From: Earliella scabrosa
Lineage: Eukaryota > Basidiomycota > Agaricomycetes > Polyporales > Polyporaceae
Length of the DNA: 64,000 bases
Assembly (NCBI GenBank): GCA_022605405.1
Contig: JABYQQ010000002.1
Coordinates: forward strand, 496,001 to 560,000
Direction of reading: 5' to 3'
Part shown: piece by piece, positions 50,871 to 62,273 of the stretch
Numbering within the stretch: the first letter of the stretch is position 1
Layout of the letters: each line of letters begins with the position of its first letter
Translations under genes and position numbers: made by a program
Notes under the pieces: generated by a model
Told to the model about the DNA's origin: nothing
The model's database searches: none
What the model saw: the letters and a program-made list of their open reading frames with translations, nothing else

Positions 50871-52896
50871 ATGACTAGCCTGATGCACAAGCAATGGCTG
50901 AAGCGACTCGAAGTGAAACGCACGAACCACTATGAAGGCCAAGTGACAGCGTGGATCAATCGCGACATCGTTCCGCTCCCGCCCTCGCGCCGCAGCTGGG
51001 GAGCCTGGTCCTTTGTCGGATTCTGGCTGCTGACGGGATTCAACATCAGTGGATGGACGACGGCGTCCAGTCTCCTCGGGTTAGGCCTCAATGTCTGGCA
51101 AGCGATGGTGTCCGTCATCATCGGGAACCTCATCGTCGGCTGCGCCGTGGTCGCCAACGGATACGTAGGCGCAGAGTGGCATATCGGCTTCCCGGTCTAC
51201 AACCGCTTTGTGTGGGGCGTCTTTGGGAGCTTCTTCCCGTTGCTGATGCGTATACTGCTATCAGTCGTTTGGTACGGCGTTCAACTGGTGTTGTGAGTAC
51301 GGACTTCAAGCTAGTGAATACTAGAAGTGTGCTGATTCTTCTTCGTGCCACTTAGCGGAGGGAAGAGCGTACGTGCAACTTGGCCCGTAGCGTGGAGTGT
51401 ATGTTCGGGCTCATCACGGTGTCTTTAGGTCAAGGTTGTCATTGGAGCGATCTGGCCTAGTTTCTATCGGCTACGTAACACTCTACCAGTCAACGCAGGC
51501 ATAGAGTGTGTCCTCTTAGCTTCCACGCCTTGGGTTTGATAATATCTAACCACTTTCTGCACAGGCTAAACGACCTTATTGGAATCCTGATATTTGCCTT
51601 CGTCTCTCTCCCACTCCTCACAGTCCCACCGGAACACTTCCGCAAGCCCTTCCTGGTGGGGAGCATCGTGATGACTGTCACGACCTTCGCGATCTTCATA
51701 TGGGCGCTCGCAAAACAAGGCGGCGGCGGACCGCTCCTCAGTCACCCCAGCGACCTCAGTGGGGTTCAACCGCTTTCCGGTGGCTCGCAGCTGGGCTGGG
51801 CGATGGCGTATGGCATCAGCTCGACCATAGGGAGCATCAGCGCGGGCATCCTCAATCAGAGCGACTACACCCGCTTCGCGGCATACCCGAGAGCCCAGAT
51901 CGTCAGCCAGCTGGTCATCGTCCCCGTCAGCACCGTCGTCATCGCGTTCTTCGGTGTCATCGTCACCAGCTGTGCGGCAGGCTTCTACCCTGAAGATGGA
52001 TTGCTGTGGGCGCCGTATGACCTGTTACAGGTGGTGCAGGAGCGCGGTGGACCGGGAGCGCGTGCGGCGTGCTTCTTTGCTGGATGCGCGTTTGTTTTGT
52101 CACAGTTCGGTATCAATATTCCCGGGAATGCCATCTCAGGCGGGATCGACCTCGCTGGCCTGCTTCCAAAGTATATCGATATTCGAAGGTATGTCTAATT
52201 CGTGGCACAGCTGGTCCATTGTGCTGAATCTACGCTACAGGGGCGCCTTCATGACTGCAGCTCTTGGAATCGCGATATGTCCCTGGAAGTTACTGACGGG
52301 CTCTAGCGTCTTCTTGACCGTGCTGAGCTCCTTTTCTGTATTTCTGGGACCCCTGACTGTAAGAATGTTCGGTGGCTGCCCCATGGCCGTCAGCTCACCT
52401 TTAATGCAGGGCGTCATGGTCTCCGACTACATCTTCATTCGCCGAAGCAAGCTCCGTCTGACTCATCTGTACATGCCTAACCCGGACTCGATCTACTACT
52501 TCTCGTATGGGATCAACTTCCGCGCGGTCGTGGCATGGGTCTTCGGCGTGTGGCCCCTGATGCGTGAGTATGTTCCTTTGGACTGGCTCAATGACTCACA
52601 ATTGACGACCATAATCTCGTACAGCGGGCTTCATCAGTGCAGTGTCCTCCTCTCCTACCACGATATCCGCCGGCTGGACACATTGCTACGACCTTGCGTG
52701 GCCGCTGGGGTTCCTCCTTAGCGCGTTTGTCCATATCCTATTGAGCAAGGCTTTCCCTCCAGTCGGACTGGGAGAGACCGACGAAGAAGATGTGTACGGC
52801 ACGTTCAACGAGATCATCGAGAAGAGCTCTTCAGCCGAGGGCCGTTCGCTCGAGGAGGGTTGGGAGGTGGAGAAGGATGAGAAGGCGCCAGCTTGA
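50871..52896 (+). CDS. NCS1-family nucleobase/allantoin/thiamine-type permease
   Basis: Plasma-membrane symporter of nucleobases or related compounds with H+. Exons 50871-51292, 51356-51398, 51429-51505, 51565-52188, 52241-52563 and 52625-52896 give 586 residues with about 12 spans. The N-terminus has NRDIVPLPPSRRSWGAWSF, a Fur/Dal-type opening, followed by GLNVWQAMVSVIIGNLIVG, WHIGFPVYNRFVWGVFGSFF, IWPSFY(R/D)LRNTLP, SAGILNQSDYTRFAAYPR, QFGINIPGNAISGG and DYIFIRRSKL. DAL4/FUR4-like uptake is the closest fit; thiamine or uridine are alternatives. The cytosolic tail is acidic, with several lysines suitable for ubiquitination. It sits between the two questin-oxidase-like genes on the same strand. 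Confidence 0.92.
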
Positions 52897-53669
52897 CTGC
52901 TACGACTCTGACGAAGGTGATGTGATCCCATGCTTGCTATATCCTCGCGCTAAGGGAAACCGCCTCTGGTTAAACGGAAAACCCCATGTACGGTACGATC
53001 ACGAACTGAGTAAGTTAGTGATGGCACTAGTCGAACGATGCACGTGTTCATAATGCAACTCTGTCCAACCAGACGCAGAGAATTTGCGCGTGATCCCGGC
53101 CCGGATCTATGTTCTGTTACGGCATCATTTCGAAGCTGACACACAAACTAGCTCGAACGTGCAACATCGCAAGTCCTCAGACAGTCTTCAATCACTTCTT
53201 TCACTACCGTAGTCAGCCGCGACTCGCTCATTCCTCCATGCCGGTCCAACGCGTCACCTTCAAGCCGCTCGCTTCTGTAGCGGGTCATGATCAGTCAGAA
53301 AGCGCGGTCGTGTCCCTGCGGCTGTCCTCCGTTCTTCTCATTGCGACCTTCCTAGTGGGAAGGCTGAGTCAAGCTCCGACACCGCGTGTCCCCATCGCAC
53401 GTCAGGAGGCCATACAACTCCAACCTCCTTTTCTCACGCGGTGTCGTCCCAGGGGCGGTCTGGGCGGGTGCTGTCAAACCTCTTGGAGCGCGTTCTTTCT
53501 CAGCTCTTGAGCGACTTTGTGCGCAGCGAAGTCTATTCTGACTTGATCGGCGCATATATTATCGCGTGTGCGAGAGGGGCTCAATACGGTGCTAACTTCA
53601 GCTCGCATTACATTCAAGCTCCTCTGCAGACACATACACTCACACGGACGCTCTTGACGATCCACGACC
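52897..53669. other. Intergenic region
   Basis: Promoter of the second questin-oxidase-like gene. A 133-codon ATG frame at 53109 shows no recognisable feature and is not called. Confidence 0.4.
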
Positions 53670-55429
53670 ATGTCTCACAGGACGACTGAACTCGATACGT
53701 TCTTCCCGCTGCCCTCCGAGGCCCCGTCCAGTCTCGCGCCCGCGCGTTTGCCCGGGGTTACGAAGGAGTCGAGCGACGCGTTGATCAAGACGTTGAAGGA
53801 CAACCATGTCAAGTGGCATGCGTTCTTCAACGACAAGGGCTTCCACAAGTCCGTCGTCTCTCCATTTCTCATGTCAGACTATCGCTGATCGGACCTACTT
53901 GTTTCAAAGCCATGCATCCCACCACCTCGTGGCGATCTACGCCATGGGTGCACCGGGCCCGACCATCGAGGCGGCGTACCAGACGCATGTCGTGTACATG
54001 CGGCCGTCATTCGAGGCACCCGAGCCCGTCACCGAGGACAACTTCTGGAAGCATCTCGGAAAGCGCGAGTGCGTGCCTTTTCACATTTACCGAGTACGGC
54101 AACTGAGGTATCGCAGATTTTACAACTCCTACCTGGAGTTCTTCCGCGCCCTCCTTCTGAAGAAGGACGTTACCGAGGTCATCGAAGAGTACATCTTCTC
54201 TCCCAAGGCCAACATCGGCGGACCTGGCATCGACGGCCAGCCGCGGCTGTTGAACCGTTTCCTGGCATCCATCGTCCATCCCATGATCCACACTGGTTGT
54301 GGCCTTGAGTTCGGGCTTCTTGGACTGGTCGCGGAAGGTGAGAACGCTTCAGTAGGCAAGTCGCCCAGCGTCCTCTGATCGTCTTCGCACGCAGGCCTTG
54401 CGCAGAGTGCTGTGCATCCGGCGGATGGAGCCGCGATTATTCCGCCTTCGCTCTTCCAGAGCAAGGCATCCAGCACGGTCGACCGTCTCACTGCTTTGCT
54501 CCCCTCTCTTACTACCCTTGGGAAACCGCCCTCCGCCAACAAGACTGTTGGTCAGAACGGACAGCGCAAGACTGGCGTGCACGCATTCACGATCCTTGCG
54601 CGCATGCTCAAGGATACCAAGTTTGCCCCCGCTAGTCTCGGACTTCCTGTTCCGGAGGAAAGTTCATTTGCTCGGGTCAACGCAGCTGCGGGCGACGCCC
54701 TAGTGCAGCTGACCAACGAGTGGGTTGCCGACCTCGATGGCGATGGAGCGACGGCCCAGGCCATCGCGAACAAAATCGAAGAGCTCGCGTGGATGAACGC
54801 CCTCATCTACGGTGTCGGAGGCTGGGTGGGCCGTGAGCGGTCCGCGACGAAGAAGTTCAACGCCGACTTCTTCTAGTACGTACCTATCCTTTTCTCCCAT
54901 ATATTCTCTTTGCTTATAGGACGTACACAGCATGCACCTGGTCACGTCTTCCCTCTTTCTCCCTTCGATCGTCGCGTACCTCTCCCCGAGCTCCTCGGTT
55001 CTCTTGCTCCGGACCTACTTCTCGCTCTCCATCGGATGGTACCTCGCCCAAGGCCGCCCGGCATTGCCTATCCGCGCCTTCTACGAGGACACGACCGCGA
55101 AGCCCGTCCCCCCGGGCGAGCCGCACGCGACGCCCGCAAAGGACACGCTCACCCCAGGCGACGCGGCCCCGAACCCGTGGCTTCCGATCGTGCAGACGAC
55201 GCTCGTTCACCCCGGCGAGCACTTGTGCAAGCTCCAGCGCGCCCTCATGCACAACGCGACGCGCTATGGAATGCGCGCCGCGGGCGACTTTGCGGACGTC
55301 GGGCTGGAGGGCGCGGAGGTGCTGGACGGGACGCTGTTCATCCGCGTTGCGGGGCTGACTGCGGACCGGATGGGGTGGATGAAGGAGGGCCAGGAGACGC
55401 AGTTCTGGGACCGGATGGGCTTCTTCTGA
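53670..55429 (+). CDS. Questin oxidase-like (DUF4243/AflY-type) protein, copy 2
   Basis: Exons 53670-53848, 53910-54068, 54117-54337, 54395-54875 and 54931-55429 give 512 residues. It matches copy 1 throughout: KDNHVKWHAFFNDKGFH, SHHLVAIYAMGA, YMRPSFEAPE, EEYIFSPKANI, HPMIHTGCGLEFGLLG, HAFTILARMLK, IYGVGGW and HPGEHLCKLQRALMH. The conserved histidines are kept. Exon 2 has the same length (159 nt) in both genes, so the pair arose by local duplication. Copy 2 has Cys where copy 1 has Tyr in the HTG(Y/C)G motif, next to the conserved histidine. Substrate unknown. Confidence 0.88.
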
Positions 55430-56106
55430 GGCATGAGGCCGCGCCGGCCGACGCGCAAATGGATGTGTGGATGATGTTGTGTAAGATAGCTCGTGTTGCC
55501 CGCGGATTTTGTATGTACAATGCATCGTTACCCTCAATCAGAATGGACTGCTACTAACCATGACATTTACGCCAGCCTCATGTGCTTTGTCGGTGGGTAC
55601 CGGCCATATATAGTGGCGTCCGTGGACGTGTTCCCGATACAAGTACTAGTAAACTAGTGGTAGTACAGTCTCTGGAAAGAGGACGCACATAGCTACTCAC
55701 TGACTGATTGACTCACAAGCTTATCTTTCCTCTGCCTAACCGAGCGCAATTGACCAAGTGGTGGTCCTAGTTCATTTCAACTTGTACAGGCCCTCCCTTC
55801 GGAAGATACCGGGCAGTGGCCATCAACGTTCAACTTATGTACATACCGGGCGCTTACATGCTGATTCCTACTGTGACCGTCGTCTCGACGTCTATCCCTC
55901 ACGTAGGTACTAGGTCCGCCCAATCGTCTTCTTAGGGGACACTAAGCTTTCATCACACTCACTGAGGTTGCATCTGGGAATCAGCCTTCCCCTCTGCGAA
56001 CGTCCTCTCCTGTGTGAACATTTTTGGAAGGTATGTCTGTCTCGGCACACTTTTCTACACCGTTTCCTGAAGACAACACAGAATCGCAGACATCTGTATC
56101 CTCACA
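55430..56106. other. Intergenic region
   Basis: Spacer to the F-box gene, holding the second dispersed repeat unit near its right end. No gene recognised. Confidence 0.4.
55911..55946 (+). repeat. Dispersed repeat, unit 2
   Basis: Second copy of the TAGGTCCGCCCAATCGTCT...ACTAAG element, 160 bp upstream of the F-box gene at 56107, same orientation as at 46541. About 32 of 36 positions match. Confidence 0.8.
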
Positions 56107-57851
56107 ATGTGCAAGCACCGACGAATCGAAGACACTCTTCCCGGGCCGTCGCAAGACGCACATTGTGGTGGTGACACGTCGACAGACACGGTGAGCATAC
56201 TTCTGTATGTGCGTCATCGACCCATCTGATATACAGAAGGAACCCCCTATACACACACTCCCCAACGACATTCTTCTCTACATCTTTCAAATCTTCCAAA
56301 TAATAGCCGAGTGGCCGAGTTCAAGCCGTGTCGTATGCGCTCCATGGATACCAGTAACCTGGGTCTGTCGACGTTGGCGCACCGTCGCACTTACCTCTCC
56401 GATCCTCTGGGCCACAATAACTAACTATTGGACCGGGGACATATCAACTGAATGGTTATCGACTTTCCTTGAACGAGCCGCGGGCGCAATACTTGACGTC
56501 TCTCTGTTTATGAGAGAGAAATCGATGGCCGACCCACACCTGCAGCTTCTCCGGCCTCATGGATCAACCATACGCTCTTTCAAGTACATTGGCCCATACT
56601 CGGAACCCGACGAAAACTATTACAAGCTACTTTCTTCCCTCGCGGGTGCAATGGAGTCTTTGGAGAAACTTAATATTTGGGCGTTCCGGACACGAAGGTC
56701 TAGCCACACGCCCCCGATCGTCCTTTCACGCGACCACTTCCCTCGACTGCATACACTGAGTCTCTATGGTGTTCATTTTTCTTGGACATCATCATTGTAC
56801 TCATCCCTGCGATCGCTGTCACTGAAAGCATGCTGGACCTCGATCCCAATCCCCGATCTCCGGCGTATCCTAGAATCATCTCCCGCACTGGAGTCTCTCG
56901 AATTGTGCGGGTGCTTGCCCGGGGAAGTTGACGAAGACACCTACCCGGTCCCCTGCATTGCACTGTCGAGGCTTCGATGCTTGACGCTATATGGAACACT
57001 CCCGGTAACGTCGTACCTCTGCGACTCGATCACAACGCCATCCGTGGAGAGCATTAAAGTCTCACGTACAGTGAAGATGGAGACCGTAGATCCCGTCGCT
57101 GAGCTCGCCCCAATCCAACGCGTCTATCAGCCCTTCCTCCGTCGCGTGAAGCGGGTGACCATGAACCTTCCAGTCAATGGATACATTGATATCGGCTTCA
57201 ATGGAGACCCCGACGAGCCATATGAGAACCACCCTATGTTTGTGGAGGTCGCGAACGGACCTTGCGCTCAAGTCTCCCCTGCCGCCTGGAATGCGGTCAT
57301 TGACGCGGTTCACAACGCACACTCCCAGTTGACGTCTCTGAACGTGAACTACCAAGGCCTCGAGGATATAGACAAGGAGATGTGGCGCCGGTGCTTCTCC
57401 CACTTCCCCCTACTTGAACACCTCAACGTCGGCAGCTGGGAGGCAGACGTCGCGCCGAACGCGTTTGACGTTCTGTTCGACACGCTGGGGTCAAACGTTG
57501 AGTCAGGCGGCGCGTGCGAGCTGTACTGCCCGAAGCTACGTAGGCTGGTGGTGAACGGGATGCTGCTCGACGAACACGCGGTGGCCGCACTGGTATCGTT
57601 ATTGCAATTTCGTGCCTCGAACGGGTTGCCGCTCCAGCAGCTCATCTTCAAACAAACGGTGTGCCCGTTGAAGACGGAGGACGCGCGCGCACTGCGGGCG
57701 CGCTTGGAGGTCTTGGTGCCGGTCACAATCATGTGCGTTTCCCTTTCACCATGTGTGTTGCGGGACTGATGGATCGTCTTGCAGGTACGCTAATTGGAAC
57801 GAGAACTCAACGTTCGAAGACTTGTTCGATGTTCATATCGATTTCCTGTGA
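56107..57851 (+). CDS. F-box protein with LRR-like C-terminal region, copy 1
   Basis: Probable substrate receptor of an SCF ubiquitin ligase. Exons 56107-56190, 56237-57732 and 57785-57851 give 548 residues. A short Cys/His-containing leader (MCKHRRIED) precedes the F-box: PPIHTLPNDILLYIFQIFQ, then APWIPVTWVCRRWRTVAL and SPILWATI. The rest contains leucine-rich, spaced strands (FPRLHTLSLYGVHF, SLRSLSLKACW, PALESLELCGC, LSRLRCLTLYG) of irregular LRR type. It is strikingly similar to the minus-strand gene at 62274-64000, including the length of the last exon (67 nt). Large, fast-evolving F-box families are typical of Agaricomycetes; no target can be named. Confidence 0.88.
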
Positions 57852-58341
57852 GTCCTTGAAACCATTTCAAGTATTGAGAAAAACTAAGAGCGTATGCGGG
57901 CTTAGGACCGATAGAGACAAGCTCAGGCGGGTAGCGTGAAGGGAGAGTAATGTAGCTCAGGAAAGAGGGAGCGTCTGAGTTTCTGATCTTCGACATTTGT
58001 GAAATGTGCAATGCTCAATGACCGTATCCTGCGGTCTGTCACCCAACTGACGAGTAACAATTCAGGGGGGTTCACGAACAAAGTGACTCGAGTCCAGTCC
58101 TCGTGCAATCCGCCGATGTGCAAATAACTGGGCCAAAGATCGTATCTGTCATTAGTAAGTGAAGGAAACTACTATGGATACACGTGTAACACAGCAGTAC
58201 TAGTATATGTGCGATGTGTACTCTAAGCATCTACAACCAAGAGAGAGCAGAACTGCGACAAGCGAAAGCAAACAACCCAAGAACAGCAGGAGAAACATGT
58301 CCATCGCATACCAAATCGTGAATATCATGAAGAGCAGCAGA
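57852..58341. other. Convergent intergenic region
   Basis: Spacer between the plus-strand F-box gene and the minus-strand MFS gene. Nothing recognised. Confidence 0.4.
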
Positions 58342-60487
58342 CTAGACGTTGAGGTCCCCCTTCGCGGACACCGGCAGCTCCCGCACCGTCGTATGCGCCT
58401 CAACCTCCCGCTCCTCGGCGCTCGTACTGACGCGCCGCTCAGCGTCCTGCTCGAGCTCGCCGTCGGCGACCTTCAAGTCCTTCTCGACGACGACCTCCTC
58501 GACCTCCTCGAGGCTCTTCTCCTTCGTCGCGAGCGCCTCCGCAGCGCCGCCCTCCCTGCCAATGCGATAGAACACGAGCATCGCGACAAACTCGACGCCG
58601 ACGATCCCGAGCAGGAACCAGAACGCAGCGGCGCGGCCGGCGTAGGACGCGCGCCCGTGCGTCCTGTTCACGCTCGCCTCGATCGAGCCGACCGCGGAGA
58701 TGCCAATCGCGGACCCGAGCTGCAGCGCGCCGTTGAAGATGGCGCCGACGGTGCCCGCCATGGACGAGGGGCTCGTGCGGAAGATCGCGATGCTGCGAGC
58801 GCACGGGTGTGATGAGTACCTTGCAGGCGGGCGGGGAGATGTTGGTGGAAGGGATACTCACTTTGTGTGTGTGTACATGAGCATGGCGCCGGCCGAGCCA
58901 ATAACAGAGGCGGGGAAGATGTAGGGCCAGTACCGCGCGGGGCTATCGGCGAAGGCGAAGAGGATCGTCGCGATGATGCACGCGCCCTCGCCGGTGAGGA
59001 TGATCCACTTTGGGTTGATGACGCGGGAGAGTCCGCCGGTGAAGCTCATAGCAAACGCGAGCACGCCGATGGGCAGCCTGTAAATCCAAGTCGCGGTGGC
59101 AGTCAGTAAGGGGCCATCAATGTCCAGGCGAGAGACGTACATGTGCACTGCGGTCGAGATGGCGCTCCACTCCCATACGCTCTGCCATAGCGTCGTGTAG
59201 ATCGTGAACACCGTCGTCCACCAGAAGAAGGGCAGGAGCGCGGTGAAGAAGAGGACCATGAAGTTCGGCAGGAACCAGGTCCGTGGCGGGATCGCCGCGC
59301 GGTGGACCGGAATGGTAGTCTCGAAGTAGAAGAAGCCCGCCACGAGGAAGACCGAGATGATGAGTGGCGCGAGCACGGCTGCGGAGCCCCAGCCCTCGGT
59401 CGTGCCGGAGGTAACCGCGAAGATGAAGAGGATGATCGCGACTGGATGCGGAACAGAGTTAGTACATGGGGACGGGTGCACTCACATACGAGGGAACCAG
59501 CGCACCAGTTAGGATCGACACCCCTATGATATCCAAGCTCTTCCACCGAGGTTCGCCTCGTGCAGCGATATCGTCCAGGCGAGGCTCTTGCTTCGGGATG
59601 AGGAACACGCACAGCGCGGCGATGGGCATGCAGACGAGGGCGACAAACCAGAACACCCAAGACCACGAGGCGTATTGCACGAAGATCGCGCCGATGATCA
59701 AGCCAAGCACTGTTGAGCCAACGTGTCAGCTCTGGAGGTTCGGAGGCGCGAACAGATATAGGATTTCTCACCGTTCCCGACAGCACCGCACCCTCCAAAC
59801 ACACCGATGGCGCGCGCCTGCTCCGTCGGCTCTGGGAAGACGTTAACAAGCAGGGTCAGGGCCGACGGGATAGTCATTGACGCCGCTATAGACGATGCCA
59901 ACGTCAGTACATTGCGCGTACGGCATGAAGGTCACACATATTCACTCACCGATGCCGCTGAGCGCGCGGAGAATGATGAGCGGGATCTTGCTCGTCGCAA
60001 AGCCAGCGCCGATGGAGAGAATGCCCAAAGCAGCGACGCCGCCGATGAATGCAAACTCTGTCGTTCGAGAGCGTCAGTCGGTCCGGTCTTACGACCAAAA
60101 ATACAGCCTACGTGGCACTCACTCGGGTTGTAGACGTCGCTGATACGACCGCTCTGCAGATGGAGGGACAAAGGTCAGTGGTGCCTTGAAAGCCAACGAC
60201 ACAGTACGAACACTCACAATGAGCAGGAACGAGGCGAACGTGAGTTGAAACGCGCTGATGAGCCACGTCGACTCTGCCTCGGTCATGCCCAGGGCGTGGA
60301 CGAGTTCAGGAATAGCCGAAAAGAGCGCAGAGTTATTGAACGCGTCCAGGAATTGCGCGAGGCAGAAGATAATGAGGAGCACATAGCGCCGCGCGGCCGA
60401 GTATTTTTGCGGGACGCGGCCATCGACGAGGGTCTGCGCGGGCGACAGCACGGTCGATGGGGAGGTGGAGGTCGGCGGAGCGAGCAT
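58342..60487 (-). CDS. MFS transporter, DHA2-type (14 spans)
   Basis: Multidrug or small-molecule:H+ antiporter of the plasma membrane. ATG 60487. A hydrophilic leader is followed by the first span YVLLIIFCLAQFLDAFNNSA. Landmarks in order are PELVHALGMTEAESTWLISA, SGRISDVY, ILRALSGIAASMTIPSALTL, GGCGAVGNVLGLIIGAIFVQ, and WSWVFWFVALVCMPIAALCV. Then come the PRTWFLPNFMVLFF region, RVINPKWIILTGEGACIIA and VGAIFNGALQLGSAIGISAV. The SGRISD loop is the MFS loop 2-3 signature and the AlLxNvFPEPxERARAIGV-like motif follows. The C-terminal ~70 residues are very acidic (EEVEEVVVEKDLKVADGELE). About eight to nine exons. It lies between the two inverted F-box paralogues. Confidence 0.87.
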
Positions 60488-61618
60488 GCCTGTGAGTCGA
60501 GTCCGAGAGGTATCTGTTAGTTTGAGGAGCGGTGAGGAGTACAGAGGGGCCTCGGGGAGAACGACAAAGACAGCGAGCGCGGAGACCTAAAAGGTCTCTG
60601 AGTATTGTACACTCGTGAGCGTCGTGGAGGGGTCGTGGACAAAGGAATGACAAGAGAGCTGCCATTTTCGCCTGGCCATCTTTTATACCGACGGAGGACC
60701 CTTGCTGGACCCTTCGCGTACATCGGGAACGCGCCTGCAAAGGGAATTCGTCAAGCAGTCGTCGCAGGCGGCCGCGTTCCGGTCGGGCTTTGGCTGACCT
60801 ATCAGCGCGCGCAGACCTCCGCAAAATTGCGCGATAGAACACGGCGATGGGCCTGAAGAGATCAACGCAGCCAATCACCGTCGCACTCAGCTGCTGAGCA
60901 AGCGCGGCGAGGCCGCGAGGGTGAAGGGCGTTGGCGGGTAAGTCGCCGCGTCGAGAACCTGTATTGCCTTTTACGTCCTCGCTGACTAACCGGTTCCTCC
61001 TTTCCCGCTCGGCAAATCCTCGCCTTATCTTTAAACGCGCGAACATGGAAACTGACTCGCCCAACTCTGCTTCAAACACTGTGTTGGACTCTGTATGAAG
61101 TCCGCGGAGGTGCTTTAAAGCGATTCCATACAGCGTTGCTTGACCAATGCGCGCAGCCAACCCACAGGTCGCTTCGTCCGTCCGCTCAGGAAAGTTCAGC
61201 TTCATCAGCTTTCATTGACCTGCATGACTAACACACTGCAAAGAGAACTTGAAGTCCAGTCAGAAATTGACCTACTCTCTTCCGGCAGCGGAGCCGCATG
61301 TCGCTCATACACACGACAGGACACGTCTTGGTAAGCGGCAGAATCGATACTAGTGCCAGTAGTAGCTTCGTACGTACTGACCGATGTCTTGGTAGTGAAG
61401 GTGTGCTGCGTCTGCTCCCTTGGCGTGAATACCTGCTGTGAAGTGATGCGAACTCTGTCTCTCCGCCCGATTCCAAAGATCGCCCGTCGCGACTCTGTGG
61501 GCTCCAAGCACGTGGATGGGATTGTATGTGGGCGCGAGCCACCATATGCATACTGGCATGGAGGATTATGTGCCAGCAGTCCCCCTGTGTAGTTCGCATC
61601 ACGAATACAGTCCTGCCC
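60488..61618. other. Promoter side of MFS gene and gene-poor spacer
   Basis: Short frames only. GC-rich sequence close to 60488 probably contains the MFS promoter. Confidence 0.4.
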
Positions 61619-61801
61619 ACACGACGTGCTGTTGCATGCGCTCCAAAGACGGATTGGGATATGGTTGTGATATTCCGGGCTGCGAAGTCCTTTCCCGCTC
61701 TTCCGCCTCACGCGCCCGCGAAGTCATGAAGTGAAAGGATTTCGCAGTCTGGAATATTACCAGCGTATCACCATCCGCTTTTTGGGAGCATGCACGTCGT
61801 G
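61619..61801. repeat. Long imperfect palindrome (foldback element)
   Basis: The two halves are reverse complements over about 90 nt each: the left begins CACGACGTGC and contains ATATTCCGGGCTGCGAAGTCC, the right ends GCACGTCGTG and contains GGATTTCGCAGTCTGGAATAT. Identity is roughly three quarters with small gaps. RNA from here would fold into one hairpin. It may be a foldback MITE; no clear target duplication is seen. Confidence 0.75.
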
Positions 61802-62273
61802 CTGCTACGCGCACGCTCAACTCTGTTCAACTTTGCGCGTGCTCAATGCCCTTCGTTCACGTGCGCACTATGGTCGGGGTTGAACGTTGAACGTTGAACG
61901 TTGATGAACGTTGATGAACGTTGATCTTACCGAATCCTGGTTTGCTCGCTCAGGGCAAGTACCTCATAAGCGGACCTCAGTCTCGCACAACTTGAAACGC
62001 CGCGTTCATTCCACACATGCATAGTTCGCGCACCGAACGAGTCATGATATAGTTCCCGCTATAGCCACTCCATTCATTGGCGCACACTTGGAAGAAATGG
62101 TGCTCTGAAGCCCCCATACCTAGCACTCACCACGGGTGCAACTCTGAGTATCTGTCATAATCATTCAGCGGACCTGGAGGCTGGGACGCGATAGACACTG
62201 AAGTACTGACAGATGATCTGTACGCGTGTGCATTAGTTCCAAGCTCTCAGAATTTGAAGGCGCTCGTACTGGT
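61802..62273. other. 3' flank of F-box copy 2
   Basis: Apart from the GTTGAAC repeat at 61879-61925, no feature is recognised. Confidence 0.4.
61879..61925 (+). repeat. Nested GTTGAAC / GTTGATGAAC tandem repeat
   Basis: Three GTTGAAC units (61879-61899) are followed by two GTTGATGAAC units and a partial GTTGAT. Confidence 0.93.

Noticed and set aside
51506..51564. A GC donor at the GCAGGC just before intron 3 of the NCS1 gene
   Set aside because: It would create an in-frame stop; the GTGTGT donor 10 nt downstream keeps the frame and matches the family (NAGIELNDLIG).
53109..53510. 133-codon plus-strand ATG frame
   Set aside because: No domain, no homology I can recognise, and it lies in the promoter region of the next gene.
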